From: Leptotrichia sp. HSP-536
Lineage (GTDB): Bacteria > Fusobacteriota > Fusobacteriia > Fusobacteriales > Leptotrichiaceae
Direction of reading: 5' to 3'
Assembly: GCF_041199985.1 (NCBI RefSeq)
Contig: NZ_CP165647.1
Span: forward strand, 372,001-436,000
Length of the DNA stretch: 64,000 nt
A program made the position numbers and the translations under genes. Shown in pieces: positions 1-8,428 of the stretch. The notes beneath the pieces are model-generated. The model was not told the origin of the DNA, made no database searches, and worked only from the letters and a program-made list of their open reading frames with translations. Position 1 is the first letter of the stretch, and each line of letters begins with the position of its first letter.

Positions 1-197
1 TGCAGAAACGGGAATAGACTGTCTTCCATGAACCAAAACGTTCAGGAAGGTCTCTCCAAGGCGCCGCTGCAGGCAATCCATAGCACGGCATTAAACATCA
101 GGCGTAAATCCTTGCCTGGACGTCCTGTCTTAGCTTTGGGAAACATATGCTTTATTTTATTCCATTGGTCATCTGATATTTCATATCTTCTTTGCAT
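1..197 (-). CDS. IS5-family transposase, N-terminal part (partial)
   Basis: Reading leftward from the ATG at 195-197 gives 65 codons up to the window edge without a stop. The product starts MQRRYEISDDQW, continues with GRPGKDLR and contains WIACSGAPWRDLPERFG. This is the N-terminal DUF4096-type domain of IS5-family (IS427/IS1031-like) DDE transposases. The catalytic domain would lie outside the window, so completeness cannot be judged. A purine-rich GGAGGC just upstream of the start (complement of 205-210) is a plausible ribosome binding site. An overlapping plus-strand reading frame at 28-261 is an antisense shadow. Confidence 0.75.
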
Positions 198-324
198 GAT
201 AGAAGCCTCCTGTGCTTTTCTTTTATTGTATCAGACTGAGAGCAATGTTTCAACTCATTGATTATGGGTGTATTATTTGATAATCATTAAAAATATCATT
301 GATTTTGAGTTTTCAGACACGCCC
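1..324 (-). mobile_element. IS5-family element, truncated by the window edge
   Basis: This is the 5' end of an insertion sequence read on the minus strand. It contains a transposase start (codon at 195-197) and about 125 bp of upstream sequence. The outer terminus is at 305-324, where the motif GTTTTCAGACACGCCC is the reverse complement of a GGGCGTGTCTGAAAAC terminal repeat. The bases just outside are TAA, which fits the short T-A-rich targets of the IS5 group. Its end sequence matches both ends of a 147-bp non-coding element near 49.7 kb. The other end lies outside the window. Confidence 0.75.
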
Positions 325-383
325 TAATAAAATTTACAAAAATATATGAATTATAGCTAAAATTAGCTAAGATTCTTTAGAAG

Positions 384-412
384 AAAAACTGGATTAAATT
401 CAGTTTTTTTTC
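384..412 (+). terminator. Rho-independent terminator upstream of adk
   Basis: AACTGGATT and AATTCAGTT form a tight hairpin followed by a run of eight T and more T-rich sequence. It would stop transcription from the IS side, or from whatever gene originally lay upstream, before the adk promoter. Confidence 0.6.
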
Positions 413-449
413 TTTTTTTGTTATTTTTTTGAAAAATTGAAAAAGAAAA

Positions 450-478
450 TTGAAAAATGGCTGTTAAAATGTTAAAAT
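450..478 (+). promoter_or_regulatory. Putative sigma-70 promoter for adk-map
   Basis: A TTGAAA -35 (450-455) and TAAAAT -10 (473-478) are separated by 17 bp, downstream of a terminator hairpin and about 65 bp before the adk start. The region is so A+T-rich that chance matches are likely, so this is tentative. Confidence 0.4.
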
Positions 479-541
479 TAGATGTGAAAAAATAAATTTG
501 GAAAGGAGCGGTATTTAATTTTAAATATCGGATAAATAATT

Positions 542-1171
542 ATGAATATAGTGTTATTTGGAGCGCCAGGAGCAGGAAAAGGGACTCAGGCAAAGGAATT
601 AATTCAAAAATATGAAATTCCTCAAATTTCAACAGGAGATATTTTGAGAGCTGCAATTGCAAACAAGACTCCGTTAGGACTGGAAGCAAAAAAATTGATG
701 GATGAAGGAAAATTAGTTTCTGATGACATCGTAAATGGACTTGTGGAAGCAAGACTTCAGGAAGATGACTGTAAAAAAGGATTCATTCTGGACGGATTCC
801 CAAGAACAGTAGCTCAAGCTGAAGAACTTGACAAAATTTTAGCAAAATCAGATAGAAAAATTGAAAAAGTAATCGCACTTGAAGTTAGCGATGAAGAAAT
901 TATCGAAAGAATCACAGGAAGAAGAGTATCGAAAAAAACTGGTAAAATTTATCACATAAAATACAATCCGCCAGTTGACGAAAATCCAGAAGATTTGGAA
1001 CAAAGGGCAGACGATAATGAAGAAACAGTAAAAAAACGTTTGGCAGTTTATAATGAGCAGACAGCACCAGTATTGGACTTTTATAAAAAACAGAATAAAG
1101 TTTACAGCGTAGATGGTGCAAAAAAACTGGAAGAAATTACAAAAGATATAATTGATATTTTGGAAAAATAG
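542..1171 (+). CDS. adk: Adenylate kinase
   Basis: Catalyses ATP + AMP to 2 ADP in the cytoplasm. The 209-residue product has the P-loop GAPGAGKGT at residues 7-15, the AMP-binding STGDILR motif near residue 30, the DGFPRT motif and the LID segment beginning ITGRR. The LID lacks the four-cysteine zinc site found in many Gram-positive enzymes. The start is fixed by an in-frame stop at 533-535. The only good Shine-Dalgarno (AAAGGAG, about 502-508) is more than 30 bases upstream, which is unusually far. In many bacteria secY precedes adk; here an IS remnant, a terminator and a new promoter lie upstream. map follows after 193 bp. Confidence 0.97.
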   Translation: MNIVLFGAPGAGKGTQAKELIQKYEIPQISTGDILRAAIANKTPLGLEAKKLMDEGKLVSDDIVNGLVEARLQEDDCKKGFILDGFPRTVAQAEELDKILAKSDRKIEKVIALEVSDEEIIERITGRRVSKKTGKIYHIKYNPPVDENPEDLEQRADDNEETVKKRLAVYNEQTAPVLDFYKKQNKVYSVDGAKKLEEITKDIIDILEK

Positions 1172-1184
1172 TAAATGTTTTCAA

Positions 1185-1275
1185 AATTATCTAAGGTTAA
1201 ATTGATAAAAATTAAGAAACTTTAGAACTTGAATTTGATTTTAGAGTAATGTTCTAAACTTATTTGATAATTAAT
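1185..1275 (-). repeat. Possible diverged copy of the ~110-bp dispersed intergenic repeat
   Basis: Read on the minus strand, the adk-map spacer contains AATTTTTATCAATTTAA preceded by TTCAAGTTCTAAAG. This resembles the 3' half of the repeat seen around 51.3 and 48.6 kb (AATTTTTATCAGTTTAAT). The match is partial and the sequence simple, so this copy is the weakest member of the family. Confidence 0.3.
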
Positions 1276-1364
1276 AAAATTTTATTTGCAAAAGTACTAA
1301 AATATCAAATATATATACTAAAAAAATAAAAAAAGAAGAAATTTAGAAAGAAGAAGTACAAAAA

Positions 1365-2138
1365 ATGATAATTTATAAAACATTGGATGAAATAAAAAAA
1401 ATAAAAAAAGCTAATGAAATAATCGCAAGACTTTTTGAAGATGTATTGCCAAAACGCGTAAAAGCAGGAGTCAGCACATATGAGCTAGATCAGATTGCTG
1501 AAGATTACATTAGAAGTCAAGGAGCAATTCCAGGAACAAAGGGTTACGATGTAGGGCGTCCGTACCCTCCTTATCCAGCTGCAACTTGTATTTCTGTAAA
1601 TGAAGTTGTTGTACATGGTATTCCAAGCAAAAAGCAGATACTGAAGGAAGGAGATATTCTGACAGTTGACACAGTTACGGTGCTTGATGGCTACTTTGGT
1701 GACGCTGCGATTACTTATGCTGTGGGAGAAATTGATGAAACTTCTAAAAAATTGATGAAAGTTACTGAAAAAGCAAGAGATATTGGGATTGAAGCGGCAC
1801 GTGCCGGAAATAGAATTGGAGATATCGGACACGCTATTCAGGAATATGTAGAAAGTTTTGGATTCTCGCTTGTAAGGGATTTTGCAGGGCATGGAGTAGG
1901 GAAGGAAATGCACGAAGATCCGATTATTCCAAATTATGGAAAAGCTGGAACAGGGGCTAAAATTGAAGATGGAATGGTAATCACAGTTGAGCCGATGGTA
2001 AATGTCGGTACTTACAAAGTAAAAGTTCTATCTGATATGTGGACTGCGGTTACTAAAGATGGAAAGCGTTCAGCCCAATATGAACACAGCCTTGCCATTA
2101 TTGATGGAAAGCCTGTAATCTTGAGTGTAAGAGATTAA
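1365..2138 (+). CDS. map: Methionine aminopeptidase, type I
   Basis: Removes the N-terminal methionine from nascent proteins. The 257-residue product is full length and keeps the five metal ligands of the pita-bread fold: D102 and D113 (VDTVTVLDGYFGDAA), H176 (GHGVGKEMHEDP), E209 (VEPM) and E240 (QYEHS). H84 in VVVHGIP is the usual substrate-contact histidine. No N-terminal zinc-finger extension is present, so it is a type Ia enzyme. It follows adk as in many spc operons, but infA and rpmJ, which often come next, lie about 17 kb downstream. Confidence 0.97.
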   Translation: MIIYKTLDEIKKIKKANEIIARLFEDVLPKRVKAGVSTYELDQIAEDYIRSQGAIPGTKGYDVGRPYPPYPAATCISVNEVVVHGIPSKKQILKEGDILTVDTVTVLDGYFGDAAITYAVGEIDETSKKLMKVTEKARDIGIEAARAGNRIGDIGHAIQEYVESFGFSLVRDFAGHGVGKEMHEDPIIPNYGKAGTGAKIEDGMVITVEPMVNVGTYKVKVLSDMWTAVTKDGKRSAQYEHSLAIIDGKPVILSVRD

Positions 2139-2181
2139 AAGTGACAAAAAATAAAAAATATAAAGAAGGGAGATAATTATT

Positions 2182-2556
2182 TTGAGTATACTAGCATTCA
2201 TATTAATAATATTTGTGGCAATACAGCACTATTGTATATTAATTCTTGAAATGTTTTTTAATGAAAGTAAAAGTGTCCAAAGAATCTTTGGATTAGAGCT
2301 AGAATTTTTAAAAGATGAACGTGTAAAAAAAATGATGTCAAATCAAGGACTATACAATGGTTTTCTTGCTTCAGGATTAATGTGGAGTTTAACCGAAACT
2401 GGAGAATTTCAATTTCAGATTGCAATTTTCTTCCTGATTTGTATTGTTTGTGCAGCTATTTATGGTTCTGCAACAGTTTCTAAAAAAATATTTTTACTGC
2501 AGGGAATACCTGCTTTACTGGCAATTATTTCGCTATTGCTGCCATTATTATTCTAG
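2182..2556 (+). CDS. DUF1304 family membrane protein
   Basis: A 124-residue integral membrane protein with about four hydrophobic segments. It matches the DUF1304 pattern: an N-terminal helix with an IQHYCILILEMFF segment, the conserved NQGLYNGFLASGL motif, a GSATVSKK loop and a C-terminal LLQGIPALLAII helix. The biochemical function of this family is not known. A TTG start is chosen because GAAGGGA lies 11 bases upstream and no ATG fits. It is 43 bp behind map, probably co-transcribed, and is followed by a clear terminator. Confidence 0.85.
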   Translation: MSILAFILIIFVAIQHYCILILEMFFNESKSVQRIFGLELEFLKDERVKKMMSNQGLYNGFLASGLMWSLTETGEFQFQIAIFFLICIVCAAIYGSATVSKKIFLLQGIPALLAIISLLLPLLF

Positions 2557-2583
2557 TAAAAAAATGCTTTAAATAAATTTTAT

Positions 2584-2633
2584 AATACACCTGAACTTAA
2601 TGATGAAAATTAAAAGTTTCGGGTGTATTTTTT
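2584..2633 (+). terminator. Rho-independent terminator after the adk-map-DUF1304 group
   Basis: AATACACCTGAACTT pairs with AAGTTTCGGGTGTATT (one bulge and one G-U), followed by T-rich sequence. It closes the transcription unit. Confidence 0.8.
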
Positions 2634-2638
2634 ACAAA

Positions 2639-2680
2639 AAAAGAGAAACAACTCTAATTTTACAAAGTATTTCTCTTTAA
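2639..2680 (-). terminator. Hairpin, probable terminator for the minus-strand gene remnant
   Basis: AAAGAGAAA and TTTCTCTTT bracket a short loop just downstream (minus sense) of the decayed small-protein gene ending at 2727. It may once have ended that gene. Confidence 0.45.
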
Positions 2681-2726
2681 AATTTAAATTATTTAAGATT
2701 ATCGTATCTTCGATCTAGTTATAAAC

Positions 2727-2918
2727 TTATCTTATTTTTATAAGCCTTGGATTGCTCTCATCAAACAGACTTACCCCATCTACTTCTTCTAACTGCCAGT
2801 CATCTCCGTCAATTCCAGTTCCTTCTGTTCTTTCAACTATTTTTTTACCATTTTTACAATAAGTAACAGTTTCTTTATTTACATCGTAAACTATTTTCCT
2901 TTTTCCTAATATTCTATT
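2727..2918 (-). pseudogene. Decayed inverted copy of the small secreted-protein gene at 3203
   Basis: The minus strand encodes a C-terminal segment with KETVTYCKNGKKIVER, then GTGIDGDDWQLEEVDG and FDESNPRLIKIR before the stop at 2727-2729. It is nearly the same as the C-terminal half of the intact gene at 3203-3484. Upstream the frame runs into a stop at 2919-2921 with no start codon, and no signal peptide remains. It therefore looks like a 5'-truncated paralogue left by an inverted duplication. Confidence 0.8.
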
Positions 2919-2950
2919 TTAAAATTAAATATTTCTGTTTAAATTTCTAC

Positions 2951-3092
2951 TAAATTAAATTTGATGAATTTTAAAAAAATGTTGCATTTAATATTGCAAT
3001 TTATGAAATAAAAAGTTTAAATGTAATATCATTCTTTTGATATGTAATTTATATTTCAAATATTTTAAATTAAAATCATCAAATTTATTATA
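2951..3092. repeat. Imperfect inverted repeat between the two small-protein gene copies
   Basis: AAATTTGATGAATTTTA (2957-2973) is mirrored by TAAAATCATCAAATTT (3071-3086), with further A+T-rich sequence between. It lies between the two diverging gene copies, so the upstream regions may be inverted duplicates as well. A run of about 19 A follows near 3111-3129. Apart from these, the gap 2919-3202 shows no gene. Confidence 0.55.
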
Positions 3093-3202
3093 TTTTAATT
3101 TTCAAAGCTCAAAAAAAAAAAAAAAAAAAGACCATTCTTAGTTTGGTATGATAAAGTATATTGAAAAATATTATATGCAAGAAAGGAATTTAATTAATTT
3201 TT

Positions 3203-3484
3203 ATGAAAAAAGTATTACTAATACTACTAATTCTCGTAATGGGAACATTAAGTTTTTCAAAAGGAAAAACAAGAAAAAGTGGAGGAACTAAGGCTAAGAC
3301 TTGTACATCAGATAAAATTATCCTTAATTATAAAAATGATACTGTAACTTATTGTTCAAATGGTAAGAAAATAGTTGAAAGAGCACAAGGGACTGGAATT
3401 GATGGGGATGACTGGCAAGTAGATGAAGTTGACGGTGTAAGTATATTTGATGAAAGTAATCCAAGACTTAAAATTATAAGATAA
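3203..3484 (+). CDS. Small secreted protein of unknown function
   Basis: I do not recognise this 93-residue protein. It starts with a clear Sec signal peptide (MKKVLLILLILVMGTLSFSK), so the mature part is about 73 residues and periplasmic or secreted. The mature part is basic at first, has two cysteines (in KTCTSD and VTYCSN) that could form a disulfide, and ends in a conserved acidic motif GTGIDGDDWQVDEVDG plus ESNPRL. A GAAAGGAA ribosome site sits about 15 bases before the ATG. It lies next to a decayed inverted copy of itself and just upstream of a large autotransporter. Confidence 0.8.
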   Translation: MKKVLLILLILVMGTLSFSKGKTRKSGGTKAKTCTSDKIILNYKNDTVTYCSNGKKIVERAQGTGIDGDDWQVDEVDGVSIFDESNPRLKIIR

Positions 3485-3546
3485 ATAAAAAATAGAGCAA
3501 ACGAATTATTAAAAAATAGAACAATGTTAAATAACTTGTTCATACA

Positions 3547-3580
3547 GGGAAGTAATTTTAAAGAATTATTTCTCTTTTTT
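3547..3580 (+). terminator. Terminator-like hairpin before the autotransporter
   Basis: GGGAAGTAATT pairs with GAATTATTTCTC (G-U pairs allowed), followed by TTTTTT. It separates the small secreted-protein gene from the autotransporter gene and could act as a terminator or attenuator. Confidence 0.55.
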
Positions 3581-3614
3581 AGAAGTAAAAAAATTTTAAA
3601 GGAGAAAAATCAGA

Positions 3615-6600
3615 ATGAGAAAATTAAGAAAATCAATGTTATTTGCACTTTTACTGGCTGCGGTGGTTAGCTGTGGCGGAGGTGGAGGTGGAGGTTCGAG
3701 TAGTGATGCTTCCACGCCTGTTAATATGGAAATTAATTTAAAGACGGATTTATCTGAAGCTGCTACCTTAAAAGTAGATGCAGGTAGACTTGGAGTGCCA
3801 GTACAACCAGAATTTATAAAAGAAGAATTTGAAAGTTATTACAATCAAGCAGGATTAGTAAATTATCCTCTTTCTTTTGCAGAAAATCAGACAGTTAATA
3901 GCGGTTCAGCACTTTTAAGAATAGATAATGTAAATCATACGCAATCATTAGAAGAGCAAGTAAAAAATGAATTTAATTCTTATAATCTATCAAATTTAAC
4001 AGCAAATATGAAGAAAGGTTCAGCCTTACTTTTAATAGGTGATAATTCTTCACTTAAATTATCACAGATAAAAGATGATTTATTCTCACAATTAAGTAGT
4101 AAACCGACTATAAGTGGAAATAAAAATGAATACAATCAGATATTATTTATTGACGGAAACTTTGGAATAGATAAAGATGTAAATCTTGATTCTAATGAAG
4201 ATATGTATAATAGAATAAAAATATATGCTTCTAACATAGTTAATGAGGCTACAATAAAAGGAACAAAGGATAATTTAGTAGGTATTGGACAGAGAGAGAG
4301 AAATGACTTTATTTATAATCCAGTAAATAATGGAAATATACTTGCAAATGCTGGAACAATAGATTTAAGCGGTAATAATTCAATAGGAATTTTTAATGCG
4401 GGCTGGAAAATTGCAGGAATACAAAATAATGGAAATATTTTTGTAGGAAAAAATTCGACAGGTATATATGTCATAGATAAAAAGTATGGAGTAATGCAAA
4501 CAGGAACAGGAAACATAGAAAATAATGGGAATATTGAAATCGGAGAAAATTCGAAAGGAATATATTATCAAGCTGATGAAGCAGAACAAGATTATAAATT
4601 TGATGCCAATATTTTAAATGCAGGTATGATAAAAAGTGAAGGGAATGGAGCAATAGGAATGTTCCACAATTCATCTTCTCCAGCCAAAAAAAATTTAAAA
4701 AATACAGGAACAATAGAATTGACAGGAGATAAATCTATTGGAATGTTTGCAACAGGGAATGGAAAATATGATGTGGAAAATAGTGGTAAAATTATAATAG
4801 GGAATTCTAGCAGCAAATCCAATCTTGGTATCGCAATGTACACAAATAATAAAAATATTCTTTTGAATAATACAGGAACAATAACTTTAGGAAAGAATTC
4901 AATAGGGCTATATGGAATAGAAACAATAAAGACAGGAGATCTTGTAAATGGATATGTGCCTGCTCATTATTCAGTTGTGAATGCCCAAAGTGCAAAAATT
5001 GAACTTTCTGGAAAAGGGGCAACCGGAATATATTTAAGTGATGGTGCAATAGGAATAAATGATGGAACAATAACAACTGTAAATGCAGATGGTGGAAGTA
5101 TCGGAGTTGTTGGAATAAAAGATTCGCAATTTACAAATAACGGAATAATTTCTGTAAATGAAGGAAGTGTTGGAATTTATGGAAATGGGAATAATGCTGT
5201 TTTGAAAAATAAAGGTGTAATAGCGGCAGGAAAAAATTCAGTTGGAATGTACTCAACAAATGGAGCTAATATAGAAAATAATAAAACTATAAAATTAACA
5301 GGCGATAATGCTGTTGGGATGTATTTGGCTGAAAATTCAAAAGGAATTAATAATGGAGAAATAATCACTGAAGGAATAGTAAATAAAGCAGTAGGAGTGG
5401 CAATTGGAAAAAATGCGGAGTTTACAAATAATGGTAAAATAGTTATAAATTCTAACGAAGGTGCAGGAATTGTAATTGCTAATGGTGGAATTATCAAAAA
5501 TTATGGAAATATTCAGATTACAGGAGAAAATGCAGCAAGAGAAAAAAGAATAGATAATATTATTATAAAAGTAGAAGGTATTGCAAATACACTTTCATCA
5601 GCAAGAAGAACAGTTTCTTCATTAGGAATTTACGTAGATTCACTAGGAAGAACAAAACCAATTGAAGGGCTTTCTAATTTAGGTTTAAACAATGCTGATT
5701 TACTAATTGGTGCAGAAGCTACTGAAAAAACTAATTCTACTGAAGTTACAGTTGGAAATGAAGTGCTTGAACCGTTTAATAAATCTATTCAATCAAGCAA
5801 TATTGCTAACTGGAATGTAAAAACTGGTTCGTTAGTTTGGGAAGCGGATTCTAAAATTGAAAATAATAAAATTTCAAAAGTTACGTTAAAGAAACAATCT
5901 TATGCCAAATTTGCTGATAGTGAAACAACTGCAGAAGTGGCTAAGGGACTTGATGAAAAATATACTGAAACTGCTACAGATTCAAAAGATAAGCAAATAT
6001 TTAACTATTTAAATAGTTTAAATGACACTAAAGCTCTTGGGAATACTTACCGTGAAATTAATGGAAGCCAATATATCAACGTTCAACAAAGAATTGCTCA
6101 GACCGACAATATTTTAGAAAATAAACTTTTAAACTTGCAAAAGGATAATTCTGATAAATCTGGACATCACGTTTCAACATTCTTCAGACGTGATAATCAC
6201 GATTCAAAAACTTTGGAAATCCCTGATTCACACAGTACAGCTTATGGAATTTCATATTTATTTAGCAATGCTGATTTAAAGCAAGGAATTTATGCTGGAA
6301 CTGTTATTAATAAATTCAAATTTAAAGATAATGGTAGATCAAGAGAAAATGTTACAATGTTTAAATTAGGTGCTTACAAAACTTTTGACTTGAATGATTT
6401 AGAATGGACTTTAAGCGGAGATGGATTTGTTTCGCAAAATGATATGAAGAGAAGATTTGTGATTGGAAATAATGTTTATGAAAACAAAGCTGATTACAAT
6501 ACTTATGGGTTTGCAATCAAGAATGAATTAGGTAAAACTTTCCAGGTTGGAGAAAATGTTACAGTTAAACCTTATGCCGCTTTAAAACTTGGTTATGGTA

Positions 6601-6980
6601 AATTTACAAATATTAAGGAAAAAGACGGGACTTTAAATATAGAAGTTAAAGGAAATAATTTTTATTCAGTTAAACCAGCTTTAGGAGTTGAAGTTGGGTA
6701 TTCTGCTCCAATCATGGAAAACTCTAAATTTAAAGCTTCTTTAGGACTTGGCTATGAACACGAGTTAGGAAAGATTGAAGATAATGTAAATGAAGCAAAA
6801 TTTGCAAATACAAATACCAAAATTAACTTAAAAGGTGCTAAAGATGAAAGACATGGAAACTTTAAGAGCAACTTGAAAGTTGGATTTGAAGCAGGTAATT
6901 TTAATTTCTCAGTAAACGGAGGATATGATACGAAAGATAAAAATTCACATATTGGTATGGGACTTGGTGTCTTATTTTAA
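3615..6980 (+). CDS. Type Va autotransporter adhesin with lipoprotein-like N-terminus
   Basis: A 1121-residue surface protein. The N-terminus is a lipoprotein-type signal (VVSC, Cys20) followed by seven glycines and serines. The long passenger, roughly residues 200-800, is built of repeating units of the form N-N-G-x-I-x-h-x-G-x-N-S-x-G-I-Y, as in beta-helical adhesins and haemagglutinins. The last 270 or so residues are rich in alternating aromatic/glycine strands and end in the terminal phenylalanine VLF, as expected for an autotransporter beta-barrel. AAGGAG precedes the ATG by about 8 bases. The likely role is adhesion or aggregation, but the receptor cannot be told. An IS cluster follows immediately. 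Confidence 0.9.
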   Translation: MRKLRKSMLFALLLAAVVSCGGGGGGGSSSDASTPVNMEINLKTDLSEAATLKVDAGRLGVPVQPEFIKEEFESYYNQAGLVNYPLSFAENQTVNSGSALLRIDNVNHTQSLEEQVKNEFNSYNLSNLTANMKKGSALLLIGDNSSLKLSQIKDDLFSQLSSKPTISGNKNEYNQILFIDGNFGIDKDVNLDSNEDMYNRIKIYASNIVNEATIKGTKDNLVGIGQRERNDFIYNPVNNGNILANAGTIDLSGNNSIGIFNAGWKIAGIQNNGNIFVGKNSTGIYVIDKKYGVMQTGTGNIENNGNIEIGENSKGIYYQADEAEQDYKFDANILNAGMIKSEGNGAIGMFHNSSSPAKKNLKNTGTIELTGDKSIGMFATGNGKYDVENSGKIIIGNSSSKSNLGIAMYTNNKNILLNNTGTITLGKNSIGLYGIETIKTGDLVNGYVPAHYSVVNAQSAKIELSGKGATGIYLSDGAIGINDGTITTVNADGGSIGVVGIKDSQFTNNGIISVNEGSVGIYGNGNNAVLKNKGVIAAGKNSVGMYSTNGANIENNKTIKLTGDNAVGMYLAENSKGINNGEIITEGIVNKAVGVAIGKNAEFTNNGKIVINSNEGAGIVIANGGIIKNYGNIQITGENAAREKRIDNIIIKVEGIANTLSSARRTVSSLGIYVDSLGRTKPIEGLSNLGLNNADLLIGAEATEKTNSTEVTVGNEVLEPFNKSIQSSNIANWNVKTGSLVWEADSKIENNKISKVTLKKQSYAKFADSETTAEVAKGLDEKYTETATDSKDKQIFNYLNSLNDTKALGNTYREINGSQYINVQQRIAQTDNILENKLLNLQKDNSDKSGHHVSTFFRRDNHDSKTLEIPDSHSTAYGISYLFSNADLKQGIYAGTVINKFKFKDNGRSRENVTMFKLGAYKTFDLNDLEWTLSGDGFVSQNDMKRRFVIGNNVYENKADYNTYGFAIKNELGKTFQVGENVTVKPYAALKLGYGKFTNIKEKDGTLNIEVKGNNFYSVKPALGVEVGYSAPIMENSKFKASLGLGYEHELGKIEDNVNEAKFANTNTKINLKGAKDERHGNFKSNLKVGFEAGNFNFSVNGGYDTKDKNSHIGMGLGVLF

Positions 6981-7038
6981 GAGAAATAGAAAAATGTAAA
7001 TTAATAGAGACGATCTTAGAAAATATAGTAAAACCTAT

Positions 7039-7915
7039 TTAAAACTGGACTAATTTATTAAATAAAACAGAAGTAACAGCTTCTTCTAATGTATTAAAAT
7101 TATGGGCTATGTCTTTTAATTTTTTCTTCATATTAGCCCATAATTTTTCTATTGGATTTAAATCCGGCGAATACGGCGGAAGCGGAAGAAATAATAGACA
7201 ATGCCCCGTTCCCTTAATTATCTTTTCTAATATATTCTTTCTATGAAATCTCGCATTATCCATCACTATTAGAACTTTCTCCCTAATTTTTCAATATCTC
7301 TTAAAAGTATTTCCCTGAACCATTCTTCAAAAAATTCACTTTCCATTGTTTCCCTGTATATCATACTTCCTATCAGTGCATTCCCTATTTTTCCAGCAAC
7401 CAGATTTATTCTTGAATATCTTAATCCTCTTTTCTTCCCTTCAATAGACATTCCTCTTACTCCAGCCGTATTCACGGCAGTAATATTCGTCAAAGCCTGT
7501 TTCATCAATATAGATTGTTTCTCTGCCTGAACCTGCTTCTGATAATTTTTTTAAATATCTATTTACTTTTTTCTCGTCCTGCTCCCTGTATTTTGTCTGT
7601 TTTTTTTCTTGTATATCCTAACTTTTTCAGTGCTGCTCTCACTGTCTCCTTTCCACAGCCAAAATCTTTTGCTATTTCACGGATGTATTTATCTGCATTC
7701 TTTGGATTTTTCATATATTCGTCAAGTTTTTCAGGATCAGGCATCTTAAATTTTCTTTTCCGTGTTCTTGATGAAAGATCTCCTGTTTCCTTCTTAAGCT
7801 TTATCCATCCGTACAATGTGCTGGAACTTATGTTGAACTGAAATAATGTTCTTGTTTTTCCATTTTCGTAATAAAAATTTAAAATTCTTTTCCTATAATC
7901 TTTTTCATATGCCAT
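7039..7915 (-). pseudogene. IS630-family transposase, three frameshifts
   Basis: Three overlapping reading frames together spell an IS630-type DDE transposase. The N-terminal part (7559-7915) holds a helix-turn-helix. The middle holds the first catalytic Asp (YIDETGFDEYYCREYGW). The third part has MDNARFHRKN with the second Asp and PPYSPDLNPIEKLW with the catalytic Glu. Frame changes fall at an eight-A run (7600-7607), near 7450, and near 7268. The first could be natural slippage, but three shifts indicate decay. The left terminus (about 7942-7953) resembles the right terminus at 7024. Confidence 0.85.
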
Positions 7916-7960
7916 AAAGTTACTATACCATATTTTTAGGTCGGTTTTGTATAAGTTTCA

Positions 7961-8249
7961 CTCAATATTCCAGAAGAAGCATTTAAGACTTTTACATCAG
8001 ACAAGGGCAAGGAATTTTCATGCTGGGAGGAAGTGGAGAAGATGGGAATAGATTTCTATTTTGCAGACCCATACTGCTCATGGCAGAGAGGATGCAACAA
8101 GAACAGCAACCGCGAAGATCGATATATCAAAAGTGGAGACAGAAGACTTGATAAATGTATTAATGCTGATAAATTCAAGACCAAGAAAATGTTTAAACTA
8201 TGTAACACCATTTGAAAAATTTTTACATCAAATTGGTTTAAAAAAAATT
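7961..8249 (+). pseudogene. IS30-family transposase, C-terminal fragment
   Basis: The plus strand reads TFTSDKGKEFSCWEE and FYFADPYCSWQRG, followed after frame changes by NVLMLINSRPRKCLNY. These are the second catalytic Asp region and the WQRG-N-N and NxRPRKxLxY motifs of IS30-type transposases. The N-terminal helix-turn-helix and first catalytic residue are absent. At least one frameshift separates the two halves near 8110-8130, so it is a dead fragment. Confidence 0.8.
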
Positions 8250-8378
8250 AGTAAAAAGTCTGGGCTAGTCTCAAGAAGAAATTAAATGACATAGCCCATA
8301 ATTTTAATACACTTGAAGAAACAGCTGCTTCTGATTTGTTTGATAAAATAGTTCGATTTTAAATAGGTTTTACTATAA
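8250..8378 (+). pseudogene. 3' end of a second IS630 copy
   Basis: Read on the plus strand this encodes DIAHNFNTLEETAASDLFDK, close to the C-terminus of the IS630 transposase at 7039-7266 (DIAHNFNTLEEAVTSVLFNK). The sequence then shares the same element end (TTTAAATAGGTTTTACTATA). In-frame stops show it is inactive. It is in the opposite orientation to the larger copy. Confidence 0.8.
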
Positions 8379-8428
8379 TAATGCAAGTGTACTCTTTTTT
8401 GAAATCTGAAAAAATTATTAAATATTTC

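Larger units (their letters stand above)
7024..8377. mobile_element. IS graveyard bounded by 21-bp perfect inverted ends
   Basis: The outer boundaries are a perfect inverted pair starting TATAGTAAAACCTATTTAAA at 7024-7044 and 8357-8377. Inside are an IS630-type transposase gene with frameshifts (minus), a C-terminal IS30 fragment (plus) and the 3' end of a second IS630 copy (plus). Thus two IS630 copies in opposite orientation enclose an IS30 remnant. No intact transposase is present, so it is not expected to move by itself. Confidence 0.75.

Noticed and set aside
28..261. Plus-strand open frame of 77 codons
   Set aside because: It is antisense to the IS5-family transposase, whose conserved motifs are on the minus strand.
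4300..5520. Internal repeats of the autotransporter as a DNA-level tandem repeat
   Set aside because: The repetition is at protein level (NNG-x-I units) with varied codons; no exact DNA repeat unit is present.
7592..7610. Programmed frameshift at the eight-A run of the IS630 transposase
   Set aside because: Slippage there is plausible, but two further frameshifts downstream show the gene is dead, so no functional frameshift can be claimed.
8033..8285. Two small plus-strand open frames
   Set aside because: Together they spell parts of one IS30 transposase in different frames, so they are fragments and not genes.
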